Positions 11,401 through 20,518 of a stretch of 64,000 nt of DNA are shown one piece after another. Made by a program: the position numbers and the translations under genes. The DNA lies in NCBI GenBank assembly GCA_022457065.1, contig JAJGBQ010000008.1, forward strand, positions 372,001 through 436,000, written 5' to 3'. This DNA is from Curvularia sp. ZM96. Lineage: Eukaryota > Ascomycota > Dothideomycetes > Pleosporales > Pleosporaceae. Position 1 is the stretch's first letter. Each line of letters opens with the position of its first letter. The notes beneath the pieces are model-generated. The model did no database searches. It was given only the letters and a program-made list of their open reading frames with translations, and was not told the DNA's origin.

Positions 11401-11919
11401 TTCCGCCATGTGCTCGGCATCTCTCAAGAGCCGAACGGGCTAGCTTTGTGCACGTCTCTCCTAGAGAGTCACTTCATTGGTGACTGGCGCAACGTCGCTG
11501 CGGTGGCATGTTGCGAGGTTGGTGGCATCGTTTTTGCTTCTGCATTGTCTTTGCGGGTCAACGTCCCCTTGGTACTCATACGCGAAGCTGGTAAGCTTCC
11601 CCCACCTACTGTTTCTGCTGTGAAATCTCGGTCGCATGTTTCATCTTTGATCCGCAGCGACTCGGAACAGAAGCGGATCGAGATTGAACGAAGCGTAGTA
11701 CCTAAGAACGGTCCAATCGTGGTAGTAGATGACACGCTAGCTACAGGCGAAACGCTTTTTGCAGTGCTGCAGATATTGCAAGGGGCTGGTGTTGCTGTTG
11801 AGAATATGAGCGCCATGGTTGTTGCTGAATTCCCCATTCACCGTGGACGGGAACTGTTGTACAGACGTGGGTTCAGTGGAGTTAGCGTTCAAAGTCTTCT
11901 CACGTTTGGCGGTGTATAA
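8449..11919 (+). CDS. Four-domain fusion: methyltransferase, FAD oxidase, P-loop kinase, phosphoribosyltransferase
   Basis: A single uninterrupted exon of 1,156 residues. I start at ATG 8449; an upstream in-frame TTG at 8425 is not a normal fungal start. Residues about 1-270: class I SAM-methyltransferase-like, with ALEIGPGPKSVL near 71-80. About 300-760: berberine-bridge/PCMH-type FAD oxidase, with IIGGGHSGHC near 341-350 (His346 is the expected flavin-linking residue) and GLACDAI (Cys437, the second expected flavin link). About 765-960: P-loop kinase, VTGESCAGKDYC with Lys779, and downstream MRDK...R..RSRKG resembling phosphomevalonate kinase/dNMP kinases. About 975-1156: adenine-phosphoribosyltransferase-like, with the PRPP loop VVVDDTLATGETL near 1091-1103. 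No signal peptide is seen, so it is probably cytosolic. The architecture suggests making, oxidising and phosphorylating a base or nucleotide, but the substrate is unknown. Confidence 0.85.
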   Translation: MATLQDLKRALRLKTGVKTTPSKQTLSDIQYDNGFEILVQGSTGYQDFIIPQLTQVLAPLFDSRSQISALEIGPGPKSVLGGLPDYQKRKIRRYEAFEPNQLFAASLEGWLSVNTAMGSRFPCLERPPTIHRLPFDPQQNMKSDGGSDAIDEDRRYDVILFCHSMYGIQSKRKAIEQALEMLRERRGGIVLVFHRDENLYLDGLVCHQSAAFPTGVVRVADEDHVLDDFTPFIAGFVMYDEEVQKTVQIRWREVCRALGRCEEAYPGYLSFRSPDIMVAFNQHATKVSELTAQLPALKTDRHIKNREAHLRRPAAICRPTEIYHVQLCVRWALKHAVGLIIIGGGHSGHCVWNNVISVDMCAFNQVYIHGTEEKDLPANSGSSAFVVVEAGCTSGDITRKAMAAGVTVPLGSRPSVGAGLWLQGGIGHLARLHGLACDAIVGAVMVSVDSGQVLCVGYVPSEHQPAMSVRSENETEILWGLKGAGTNLGIIVSITFRAYTAPVYIVRNWVVPLSGGLEAQLKLGRFDELVTRKLSRNCSADAYLYWEDSQLHLGFTMIESTTASALSKRSFSTIVSSHLGAEEDEVKVVDSVGLFETEMYVSKMHGGHGRGKTSSFKRCLFVKDIGSPKVAERLVVAMEARPSPLCYLHLLQGGEAISDIAAEATAFGCRDWHFACIITGVWPRDQDGTEVARAAVEWVYNVAEDLLPLSSGAYCADLGPDPRDVALASRAFGVNRQQLVQLKNRLDPRNVLAYACPLPKPPLGPKLILLVTGESCAGKDYCADVWVSMFAERALTARAVSISEAIKREYAVATGADPDRLLSDRAYKEQHRPALTAYFMEKLQHQPQLPEEQFMRVVHGAADVGILVITGMRDKAPVAALSHLVPNSKLLEVYVRASEQTRRSRKGCDHEGIGRARDETIEPVEPHQEALSYRPSAVFDNEMHGNEAAKNFFEVNLLPLVHEDLLLLADMVRPAPDFPHENVVFRHVLGISQEPNGLALCTSLLESHFIGDWRNVAAVACCEVGGIVFASALSLRVNVPLVLIREAGKLPPPTVSAVKSRSHVSSLIRSDSEQKRIEIERSVVPKNGPIVVVDDTLATGETLFAVLQILQGAGVAVENMSAMVVAEFPIHRGRELLYRRGFSGVSVQSLLTFGGV

Positions 11920-12169
11920 TCTTCAATGATGTGCTATTACTCAGTTCGTATAATTTGCACGAAAATAACCTGTAATAGTCGTGATTTTGGTGTGGCCTTG
12001 GCCGAGTTACCGACTTGCTGTACCAGACATTAACAGTTTTGGCATAGGTATAGGCTGTTCGATTTGCATGGAAGCCACGTAACGACACTTCATTGTATGG
12101 CATTCTCTTGCAAGGCAGAGCCTGCATGAGCACTTGAAAACAGCGACCACCTTCTACGTGCGTTCAAAA

Positions 12170-13190
12170 GTTTCACTCGTGCTTTTCTACTTTTCCCCAA
12201 GTTGCAAATACGCCTACATTCAAATATGAGATCGATGCTAACGCGGATGCGGTAATCGTCTTTAAAACCCCAAGTCCTAGCTTTTTGTCTTGAACTCCCG
12301 CTGAGGTTGAAAGAAGCATTACAACCCTTGACCAGGGAAGAGACTTCCATAATGCGAGTAGCTCCAGAGCTCCAGCAATCGCTAGCGGCAAAATGATGAG
12401 GCCCGCCGTTCGGCATTCATCCTGGCACAAAGCACGTGGGTCGGCAGATAAGTCTCAATTAACGACTTTGTCGAACTTGCATACGGCCCTCTAGACAAAA
12501 GGTTATTGACGTTTATTGAGTCTTAATTAGCGGCTTACATGATTGAGATGGCCTAGAATGTCGATCTCTTTTCGTAGGTTGCTGAACTGCGCACGAGTGC
12601 ATTTGACCATCTTGACAGCAACTGGCTTGCCCCTTGATTTGTCGTAGCCTAAAGATACAGTGCTTGTCGTACCGTGAAGATTGGCATCAAAGATGCTATA
12701 GCCGTGGTAGTCGATAGTAGGTGTGAATGGAGTTGGTGACAGAAGCATGACAGACTTGGTGGGCCCAGTGCTGGCCCGTTGGAGGGCTTCTTGAAGTTTG
12801 CGTTGTTGTTGTGCCTGGTTAAAATCTGTGTAGACGAAAAGATAAGTCAGGCCGCCAAGTCAGATGCTGGTATCGTGCTGGAGAAATCTGATAATCTTGT
12901 CCGTCCTGCTCCCTTTCGATGTAGCATTGGAGGGTTTTGCCTATAAGATCAAAAGCAGGCCTGAAGTTGCGCTGCATTGAACCAGTCTGGATCGGCGAAG
13001 TAGAACGTGCCATCGTTGGGCACGGCTCGAGCTTGGGTGGGCGGATACAGCCATCGGTCGGGGACGGTTGAGCGAGGTCGATACACGTTCTTCCCTGCGC
13101 AACGACCGGGCATGGCTGTTGCAGACTACAAGCTCCCAGTTGCCTATTGCTACAAGGATACTGTTACGTGACGTATGTGGTTGGCACATG
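12170..13190 (-). pseudogene. Protein kinase relic
   Basis: Minus-strand frame around 12527-12860 reads FVYTDFNQAQQQRKLQEAL..., then a kinase N-lobe with SIFDANLHGTTSTVSLGYD and VAVKMVK (the ATP-binding Lys) and an E-helix segment FSNLRKEIDILGHLNH. A plausible splice donor GTAAGC follows. Upstream fragments (NFRPAFDLIGKTLQCYIE) are in different frames with stops. No HRD or DFG motif can be found in the following 350 bp. This looks like a broken serine/threonine kinase gene retaining only its N-lobe; the exact limits are approximate. Confidence 0.55.
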
Positions 13191-13479
13191 GCCCATCATC
13201 CTGAGCCGGACCATTGCGCTAGAGGCTTCTTTGCCTTGCACAGCCACTTTGCAAGCTATTATAAAGCGTATGCCCTGAATCGCAGCCAACAGACAGATCA
13301 TTAGGGAACGCACTCGGCAATGCGCTCGATCAGCGCCACTGGTCTCATGTCCAGTATCGAAGTCTTGCTTATCCACTATCAAGTACCGGCCATTTTTATC
13401 TTGTGGTCGAGCTTGGTACGACATCAATATGAAGCCGCATGGCAGCTTCACACTGGAAAGACCTTAGTTTGTAATAGCG

Positions 13480-15348
13480 CTAAAATACTAGAGGTATCCA
13501 TTTTTTTTGTTTTCGCGACATACGGAGTTGTTTTGTTGCTTGGTTTACTCCTTGGTCCGGAGACGCTGCATGCGGTTCTTTCGTATGTCGAGAAACCTCG
13601 CGTTCCAAAAAGGAAGCCCAGTTATCTTTTGCTACATCATTTGACCTCGGGCCTACTTGCGTAAGCTGAGGGAAAGATTCCACGCATGATGCTTTCTCTA
13701 ATCGTCTTGCTGTCTGAAGAACAGGACAAACATTCCTAGTATGAGGCATCGGGCTCGGATCAGCATTGCAAGAGTCAATAACTGGTATCATGGCCCAAAA
13801 CTCCCTAGCGGCGCTCTGTGCATCAGTCCTAGGACAGGCAAGCTGGGGAAAGGAGCATTCGGTGCTTAGTTCTAGTGGATGAAAATCCAGGCTCTTCTTC
13901 GGCTTGCAGTTTTCGCGCCGTACCATCTCAGCGATGTCTGAAGCATTCAACGGGATCTCGCCCTTTGTTCGTCTCCACACAAACTCACCGACATCCATTG
14001 AAACCATACCCATCGATTTCAGTCTCTTCAAAGCTCTCAGCAAGTCAGCAGAAGAACTACTAGCCGAGAGTAGTACATGGGACTGCGACGTAAAGGATGT
14101 GGGAGTTTCGGTTCCTGAAGATGCCATCCACCGCCGCCCCACAACTGGGCGGATATTCACCAATGCTGTCGCGGGCGTCTTCGCTGAAAGAAGATTTCTT
14201 ATACGCGGATCTGGATGCCTGGAGGCAATGACGCGGGCAGTAATGACGGGCGATGATTGAGTTTGGATGCGGATATCTGGACTGGCGCCTTGCTGCAACA
14301 ACATGAACACGATCTGGTACGCATCATCATCTAGCTTCCTTTTGAGCAGGTCTCCATCGCTGACGTCTACTAAAAGGACGCGCACTAAAGCATTGCTGAG
14401 ATTGTGTACATGCTTGCCGTCCAATTTTCGTTGAAGCTGCGCGTCTCTGTCGTTGAGATAGTGCTTCACCAAGCGTGGCAGTTTGGCTTCCGAAGCTATC
14501 TGTAACACCGTGCCTGCACTTTTTCCTAAAGGTTCGACAGACGCGCACAGCTGTTGAGAGAGTAGCAGAGCCACAGATTCGTGTCGAGCGAAAATGGCAA
14601 CAAGGAGCGGTACCATTAATTCGTTGATAATTTGGCTAGCTCCAGCTTCCAAAAGCATCTTGACTATTTCTAGATGTCCATGACGAGCGGCTGTTGCAAG
14701 GGGAGTTAAGTGCTTGTCGTTGGCGGTCCATGGAATTGTAAGTCGAGTTTCTATATCTCCGCCCACCTGTAGAATCCGTTGAGTCATCGCCTTGAGGTTT
14801 CTTTTGGCTGCATAGTTTAGCAGGCTGCTTCTGTCATACCGCACATTGTGACGAGATATGTAGTCTGTGATAATTGGATAGAACCTTCGACTTGATTGCG
14901 CAAAACAGATTCGATCTTTTTGGCAATCTAAGTGCTGTACCACCTCGAGCAATATCTCGTTCGGCATAGTCCAAATTGCTGCGTTGTATCGATAAATTCT
15001 GAAGTAATCTTGAACAAAGTAATAAAGACTCCTGCTAACCTTACTCAATACCCGAAGATCCAGGATGTTGAGAAAAGACGCAATTTCAACAAGGTTTTCA
15101 CTCGGTAGTATGTGAAATCCTGTAGACAATATGTCATGGTTGAGCGCATGTTCACACATCATGGCGCGTGTTGTGTGTGAGAAAGTTGAATGGCTTTGGT
15201 TTGTTTTGAGTAGCGACCACATTCCAGCCGAAGCTCTTCGACAGGTGTAAGAGAATACCGCAGACCACGCGTTCGCGCACAAGTGGCTTCCTGCACGTCT
15301 CAGAGAACGTAGATATGATTTTGTGAGCTTAGTCGCTTTGTTGCACAT
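13480..15348 (-). CDS. F-box and ankyrin-repeat protein
   Basis: A single exon of 622 residues from ATG at 15348. An F-box-like segment, FHILPSENLVEIASFLNILD, lies near residues 77-96, and a second, MPNEILLEVVQHLDC, near 127-141. Ankyrin-like repeats follow, the clearest being LTPLATAARHGHLEIVKMLL. The C-terminal third is Ser/Thr/Pro rich without recognised domains. F-box proteins of this type present substrates to SCF ubiquitin ligases through Skp1, with the ankyrin region choosing the target. The substrate is unknown. Two F-boxes in one protein may be a duplication or one may be spurious. An internal Met at about residue 63 could be the real start, since the first 60 residues are not conserved-looking. 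Confidence 0.75.
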   Translation of the reverse strand: MCNKATKLTKSYLRSLRRAGSHLCANAWSAVFSYTCRRASAGMWSLLKTNQSHSTFSHTTRAMMCEHALNHDILSTGFHILPSENLVEIASFLNILDLRVLSKVSRSLYYFVQDYFRIYRYNAAIWTMPNEILLEVVQHLDCQKDRICFAQSSRRFYPIITDYISRHNVRYDRSSLLNYAAKRNLKAMTQRILQVGGDIETRLTIPWTANDKHLTPLATAARHGHLEIVKMLLEAGASQIINELMVPLLVAIFARHESVALLLSQQLCASVEPLGKSAGTVLQIASEAKLPRLVKHYLNDRDAQLQRKLDGKHVHNLSNALVRVLLVDVSDGDLLKRKLDDDAYQIVFMLLQQGASPDIRIQTQSSPVITARVIASRHPDPRIRNLLSAKTPATALVNIRPVVGRRWMASSGTETPTSFTSQSHVLLSASSSSADLLRALKRLKSMGMVSMDVGEFVWRRTKGEIPLNASDIAEMVRRENCKPKKSLDFHPLELSTECSFPQLACPRTDAQSAAREFWAMIPVIDSCNADPSPMPHTRNVCPVLQTARRLEKASCVESFPQLTQVGPRSNDVAKDNWASFLEREVSRHTKEPHAASPDQGVNQATKQLRMSRKQKKWIPLVF

Positions 15349-15399
15349 AATATGTCCAGCCCAATACGGCGTGATTAGAGCTGAGATTACAGATACTAG

Positions 15400-15870
15400 T
15401 TAGACGCGCTCGCATGTACGTAGATGCGATGACGGCTATCTACTTGGCAATTTTTGTTCACGGCAAGAACCAGCCAGACGTGGGACGAGTACCCCGCGAT
15501 AGCATCATAACCATGACTAGCTAACTACTACATATGAGTGCGTGTAGGCATGATAGGGCCACTGCCAATTCAAAGCTGTACAGTCGCTAGCGATTGCGGC
15601 TTCACCCTTACGCACAGCTGCGCAACGGATTTGAGCAGCCCCACCTTCCTTATGTAGCTTAGTACAAAATGTCAGCAATAGAACCATCGGTGTGATTGGT
15701 CAATCCTCGATCTTCTAATGACTGGACTTTTGGAACGTTGCCTACAAGGGTGAAGCCGCAATCGCTAGCGACTGTAACAAGACGAGGAAAGCATACCTGC
15801 AGTTTGTGCGTGTCGCCCTTTCCAGGGCTAATCTCTATCTGGAAAATGACACATAGTAGCACTTAAGCTC
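15400..15870. repeat. Dispersed repeat, MITE-containing copy (partner 7770-8075)
   Basis: Same ordered blocks as 7770-8075 (ACGTAGATGCGATGAC, GTGGGACGAG, GACGAGGAAAGC, CTATCTGGAA), here split by the MITE at 15581-15774. The sequence has no open frame of note. Confidence 0.65.
15581..15774. mobile_element. MITE copy 1 (194 bp, TA target)
   Basis: Bounded by TA on both sides, with inverted ends CAGTCGCTAGCGATTGCGG and its complement, continuing as TTCACCCTT. It is too short to encode a transposase. The TA target and ends fit a Tc1/mariner-pogo type non-autonomous element. It sits inside an older dispersed repeat, giving an empty/filled pair with 7770-8075. Confidence 0.85.
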
Positions 15871-16012
15871 TGATGACGATCACATGCTGCGAGCGTTAGG
15901 ATAGGGAATATGTCAGGTCTTTGGTCGCCACTTCCTCTCAACATTCTCACTTGCGTCCAACAAGGGTCTTTGAGAGGGACAGCAGCGCTTCAATCCGAAA
16001 TGTGGCACTATG

Positions 16013-16210
16013 TGATGCTAACCTAATGTGGATATTGCGACAGCCCATGTTCGCAAATGGTCGAATACAGATAAGCTCGCTGTCTGACAGATAAGGCTTA
16101 GCGTCAGCGCTGATCCGTCAGCGTACGCACACACTAGGAAGATAATGCACTCGCATAAGCCATCTGCGAGACTGGCTGTAACTTTCTTCTTCTATGCTCG
16201 CCTGCTATGG
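16013..16210 (-). pseudogene. pogo-type transposase relic A
   Basis: About 200 bp matching, on the minus strand, the relics at 40660-40880 and 59033-59220. In those copies the frame reads ..GSREGIILLACVCADG.., comparable to GSREWITLLACICADG in the transposase at 35366-37236. Here stops have accumulated. It is a fragment of the DDE catalytic core of an old family member. Confidence 0.55.
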
Positions 16211-16384
16211 AAACGGCCAGTGGTATGTATGAATGCAATGGCCGATAGCAGCGATTGCGTTGCAGAAGTGGCCGAACCCGGGTTGTACATATGACTGCTG
16301 CGGCCGTCCTGCGGTACAAGCGAGGCTGACCGCGATAGGACTCGATCCTGACCGTAAGCATTTTGAAGGGTCTGTCGGCTCAGC

Positions 16385-16550
16385 GCACGATATGAACTGT
16401 GCCGCAGTGGCACGACTGCTTGCCAGTAAGCAACTTATGCTCTCCAACCGACGGATCTCAAGCGAACTTCCCAATACATCATACATAGTGCAAACAAGGG
16501 TAGGCCAGTTTATTGCAAGCAACTGCGCCGCGCATCCTACAGGAAAAAGT
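16385..16550. repeat. Dispersed repeat (partner 41300-41490)
   Basis: Shares AACTGTGCCGCAGTGGC / CGCTGTGCCGCATTGGC, AAGCAACTTA, CGACGGATC and GTGCAAACAAGG-type blocks with 41300-41490. Both copies lie a few hundred bp beyond a transposase relic (16013 and 40660), so they are probably parts of one older element. Confidence 0.55.
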
Positions 16551-16579
16551 ACAGCATGGCAAAGTGGTTCTTACCGATA

Positions 16580-16767
16580 CTGTCATTAGCGATTACGGCT
16601 TCACCCTTACGCGCAGCTGCGCAGCATACTTGAGCAGCCCCACCTTCCGTACATAGCTTAGCGCGCGCAGTCAGCTGAACATGATTGGTCAATCATCAGT
16701 CTCATGATGACGAAACTTTTAGAATGCTGCCTGCAAGGGTGAAGCCGCAATCGCTAATTAACTACTG
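16580..16767. mobile_element. MITE copy 2 (diverged)
   Basis: TA-flanked, with ends CTGTCATTAGCGATTACGG and a complementary but extended right end (CGCTAATTAACTACTG). The interior matches the other MITEs (CCCCACCTTCCGTACATAGC, TTGGTCAATCAT). Several C-to-T or G-to-A differences from the other copies suggest older insertion or RIP-like mutation. Confidence 0.75.
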
Positions 16768-16786
16768 TATGTGGTATAGCTAGTTA

Positions 16787-16980
16787 CAGTCATTAGCGAT
16801 TGCGGCTTCACCTCCGCAAGCAGCATTCCAAAAGTCCAGTCATCATAAAATCGGAGATTGACCAATCATATCGGTTGTTCTGTAGCTGACTTCTCGCGCT
16901 AAGCTTTGTATGCAAGGTGGGGCTGTTCGAAACCGCTGCGCAGCTGCGTGTAAGGGTGAAGCCACAATCGCTAATCACTG
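16787..16980. mobile_element. MITE copy 3 (194 bp, opposite orientation)
   Basis: TA-flanked; begins CAGTCATTAGCGATTGCGG and ends with the complement CGCTAATCACTG. Its interior is the reverse complement of copies 1 and 4. It lies only 19 bp from copy 2, an inverted neighbouring pair. Confidence 0.85.
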
Positions 16981-16984
16981 TAAC

Positions 16985-17225
16985 TAGTTCACTCGCCGGC
17001 GAACCTCTATCTCTTGGCGATACCGAGGAGCTGAGCAGACTGAACCACGGCACAGAATACAGTAATTGGCAGCAAGCCCTTATGACTCATCGTTTCCAAC
17101 CAGTAAGCTGATTGAAGGATGCGGCCTGAGACGCTGCGTCGCAATCCTTCCAACCGTGCCGCAATCACGTGACCTAGCCCGTGATCAGTACATCTTGGTA
17201 CTACTGAGTCACTGAGCACTCTGCA
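16985..17225. repeat. Dispersed repeat (partner 31270-31490)
   Basis: Blocks such as GCAATCCTTC, GCCGCAATCACGTG, AGCCCTTATG.CTCAT and GAGCAGACT recur at 31270-31490 but in a rearranged order. No coding potential is seen. Probably a remnant of a transposable element. Confidence 0.5.
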
Positions 17226-17836
17226 TATCGAACTAGAAGACCCTCAGTGGTCATTAACTCCTGGAAAGGCTGAGTAACCAAGCAGATTGCATGAAGCACT
17301 AGTATATAGCAACAGACAATGAACTCTTATACTTCACTGTGTCCAACTTCACACGGCCTAAATTTGGGCACTTTGATTGGGAACGCAGAGTTCGGGTTCT
17401 TCAAAAAGAGCCGCTGAAATTGCAAAAGCCTGCGGCAGCTCACCAGCATCCTCACCAATGTCATCGATAGTACCCTATGCTGACGTCACAATACTCTAAT
17501 TGCGGTCTGCGCGCTATCCTCGATCTTCCTGTTTCTTCTGTCGCCTACATGCATGCCAAATTTCATAGCACGAGGACAGGGGAAATTAGCAAGACAAGAA
17601 TGAGTTTTGTGACGATTGTTCGGCTAGTTACAACTTGAAGTCTAAGTTATTCCGATCTGCCCTAGGCGCTAGCCGCATGATCGACTTTACGATATCCTAC
17701 TCTGACACAACCCAACTTCCGCACCATCTGCCAGGTACCTAAATCTCTCTTATGAACACGCATACATATATTGACGCCAAAGCCATCAACTATTCTGTAG
17801 TCTGTCAAGCCTTGTCTCAGCGGCTCTTGGAGATTG

Positions 17837-18106
17837 CTAACCCTGTTGTGCCTTCGAAATCATCTCACCATAACAACCATTGCAGCAAAGATGGTTCCAC
17901 TGATTAGAACGGATAGCCGCAAGTTTGGATTTCTTCTCTCTGTCGCATCGACAGCACACAAAGTTGGCAGGCGAGGCGAGCCGATGTAGTGTCCAGTTCC
18001 CTCGAGGCAGGTATTGTTTGATCACTTGTGGCAAGTTTGCAGTCACGCTCTCAGTATCTTCGTAGACCAAAGTATTTCCAACATCTTGTTTAGACTCCTG
18101 TGTCAT
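17837..18106 (-). CDS. Small putative zinc-binding protein (89 residues)
   Basis: From ATG at 18106. The C-terminal half has two Cys pairs, FVCCRCDREKKSKL and NHLCCNGCYGEM, spaced to bind one zinc ion; this C-x2-C...C-x2-C pattern occurs at the ends of some fungal hypothetical proteins. A possible acceptor (TTTCACTACAG) just upstream of the ATG suggests this may be the last exon of a longer gene whose earlier part (18103-18321) is not clearly coding. Function unknown. Confidence 0.4.
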   Translation of the reverse strand: MTQESKQDVGNTLVYEDTESVTANLPQVIKQYLPRGNWTLHRLASPANFVCCRCDREKKSKLAAIRSNQWNHLCCNGCYGEMISKAQQG

Positions 18107-18305
18107 GATCTGTAGTGAAAAATGAATTGAAAGATTTTACTGGCGTCAGTGTAGAAGGACTTATCGAGGATGAGGTCAGGACTCATAACATTTCCTCTTT
18201 TACGCACCACCTGGATCAACTTGAGCATGCTGAGTTGGTCATGCATGATTATGCGCCGCCTCTTTGTTACTGTTATTGCCAAGGTTGGATGATCTTGCAA
18301 GCACC

Positions 18306-18500
18306 TTAGTTCGAGTAGCACTTAGTTGCAGTAGTCTCTTTGAACATCTTTGGTTGCATGTCTAGTCGCACGCAGGGCCGGATGCCCACCGCCACGAGCT
18401 TGCAACTTTTGCAAGCAAATGAGCCTTCGAATTTGCAAGACTCGGTGACGGCCTGATTTGCACATCGAAGGGGTAAGATGGAATTGAAGTTTATGGCCAT
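18306..18500 (-). pseudogene. MYND-type zinc-finger relic
   Basis: A 64-codon frame from ATG at 18500 contains CANQAVTESCKFEGSFACKSC followed by KLVA, which matches the first half of fungal MYND fingers (C...C..CxxCxLVxYC). The expected YCxxxCQxxDWxxHKxxC is not in frame, so the finger is broken. It resembles the finger of the MYND/DUF4470 gene at 59609 only distantly. Confidence 0.45.
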
Positions 18501-19491
18501 GATGCCACAGTAGGCTAGACAACGACAAGCCGTATTAATCCTTATTTATGAGGAGGAAACCGCCCCAGTTCCTTCTTGTTTGCCTCTCGAGGTCAAACGC
18601 AAGGTATCCTCTGATTCACAGATATTGCCAAGGCAGCTTCGGTGATGAATGAGGCTGCCCACACACCACCACGCTAGCGCACACGTAGATTTTGCAGCCG
18701 CGCCATGGCGTTGCGTGCATCACCAAATTCACACCTGAACATATACTCCATGGTGGCAAACATATTTTGCGCGGCCAATGAGCGGTAGGTGGCGAAACTG
18801 ACCTCATCGAATTGCGATATGCAGCAAGTTCTAGTGCAGCCATTCTCTGGGGTTGCAATCAAGGCAACGACTCTAACAACCCTTAGACACTGATTATGAT
18901 TGGCCTAGAGCTGCAGCTTCTCAAGATTTATGGGCCTATCTGATGTTTGTTGGCCGCACAAAATACGTTTGCGAACACGAAGTAGCAGGTGTGATCGCTT
19001 ATCGACTAAAGCTGCATACGGCCACTATATGCGTAACTCGTAACGAGAGCAACCCATAGCAAGGCTTTGATATGAGACAATGCCAGCTGAATGGCCAAAG
19101 TGTGCCGTCTGGCCATCTTTGACGTCAAATAGCGGGCTAATGAGCTGACGTGAATCAGACAACTGCAGTTATGTGGGGACATACCCACCTACTTCATCTG
19201 AAAGTGCAAATCAGTGCTATGCTATTATCCCAACCGCTAATGCGATGTGATGCGCTATACTAAGTTGGGTCTTTCCTTAACTCACAGCAACATAAAAACC
19301 AAATGCTGGTCCGCCAGCTCTTTGGTAAGCTAAGGATAGCTGCTCCACGCTCGTCAGTGCTACGTAGGTGCTTCAGCCGGGCCATATGTAGTGGTAAAAC
19401 GGTAGAAAAGATCTTTTTATCTTGCAGTGAGGAAGATGACATAAGTGATAGCAAAAGCTTGGTCGGCTTCTACCACAGCAAGGCGTAGGTA

Positions 19492-19685
19492 CAGTCGTTA
19501 GCGATTGCGGCTTCACCCTTACACGCAGCTGCGCAGCGGTTTCGAACAGCCTCACCTTCCATACATAGCTTAGCGCGAGAAGTCAGCTACAGAACAATCG
19601 ATATAATTGGTCAATCCACAATGTTATGATGACTGGACTTTTGGAATGCTGCCTGCGAAGGTGAAGCAGCAATCGCTAATGACTG
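19492..19685. mobile_element. MITE copy 4 (194 bp)
   Basis: TA-flanked; ends CAGTCGTTAGCGATTGCGG and CGCTAATGACTG, with the same interior landmarks as the other copies (CACCTTCCATACATAGCTTAGC, TTGGAATGCTGCCTGC region). Non-coding. Confidence 0.85.
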
Positions 19686-20518
19686 TATCGTTATTAGGCT
19701 CAAGCCTTGCAGGCTGAATATAGCCCCTTACTTAGAGAGCAAGAGCGGCTTGAACTACTTAAATTTCTGCGAGTGGTATGCCAGGAGTACGGCGGGTGCT
19801 ACGACCCACGGTAACAGGCTTGAGATTAGGTCGGCAAGCTTGGTGTTCCGAATGCTATCATCAACAGTACTTTAAATACGGCGATCTTGTTAGGTGCAGA
19901 GGCGGCGGCAAACGAAATGCGCAGAATAGTTAGTAGTGTCAGAGATTCCAGAAAGAATGACCTATGGTGTCGCAAATCTGTCGAGTCCCTGATCATGTTT
20001 CAACCCCTCGGAGGTTAGAGGTTAGGGCGTTGATCAGACTCAGTGTCGATAATCATGATAGTTGACGATGAATTCTCTAGTCACTCAGCAGCTCTATCGC
20101 CTCCGTGGTCGTAATACTGTCCCAACGTTAGGTTTGGAACCAGACTCGTGAAGATATAGACATATGTTGTTGTGTAGTAGCATGTGAATACAATGGAGTT
20201 AAATATCGGGATCTCTTTTTGGCATTCATAGGGACCTTGTTCATCCGTTCCAACATTGGCGATTAAAATTTAGTTTGATTTTTGATTGACAACTTGATTG
20301 TGGATTGACCTTGACCTTTTGGGCTCGACCATGTATCATAACACAATAGATATAAAGCATTTTATTTGAACTACTAATGGAACTGATTCCTGAAAATATC
20401 TGTTCGCAAAGGGTCGATAGCTTCATTTCTGCTGGTGACAGGTGGCCATTCTGGCCAGACAGATCTGATGCTTCGCCGTCCAACGCGGTGGTGCGAGCAG
20501 ACTTGGTTATGAATGCAT

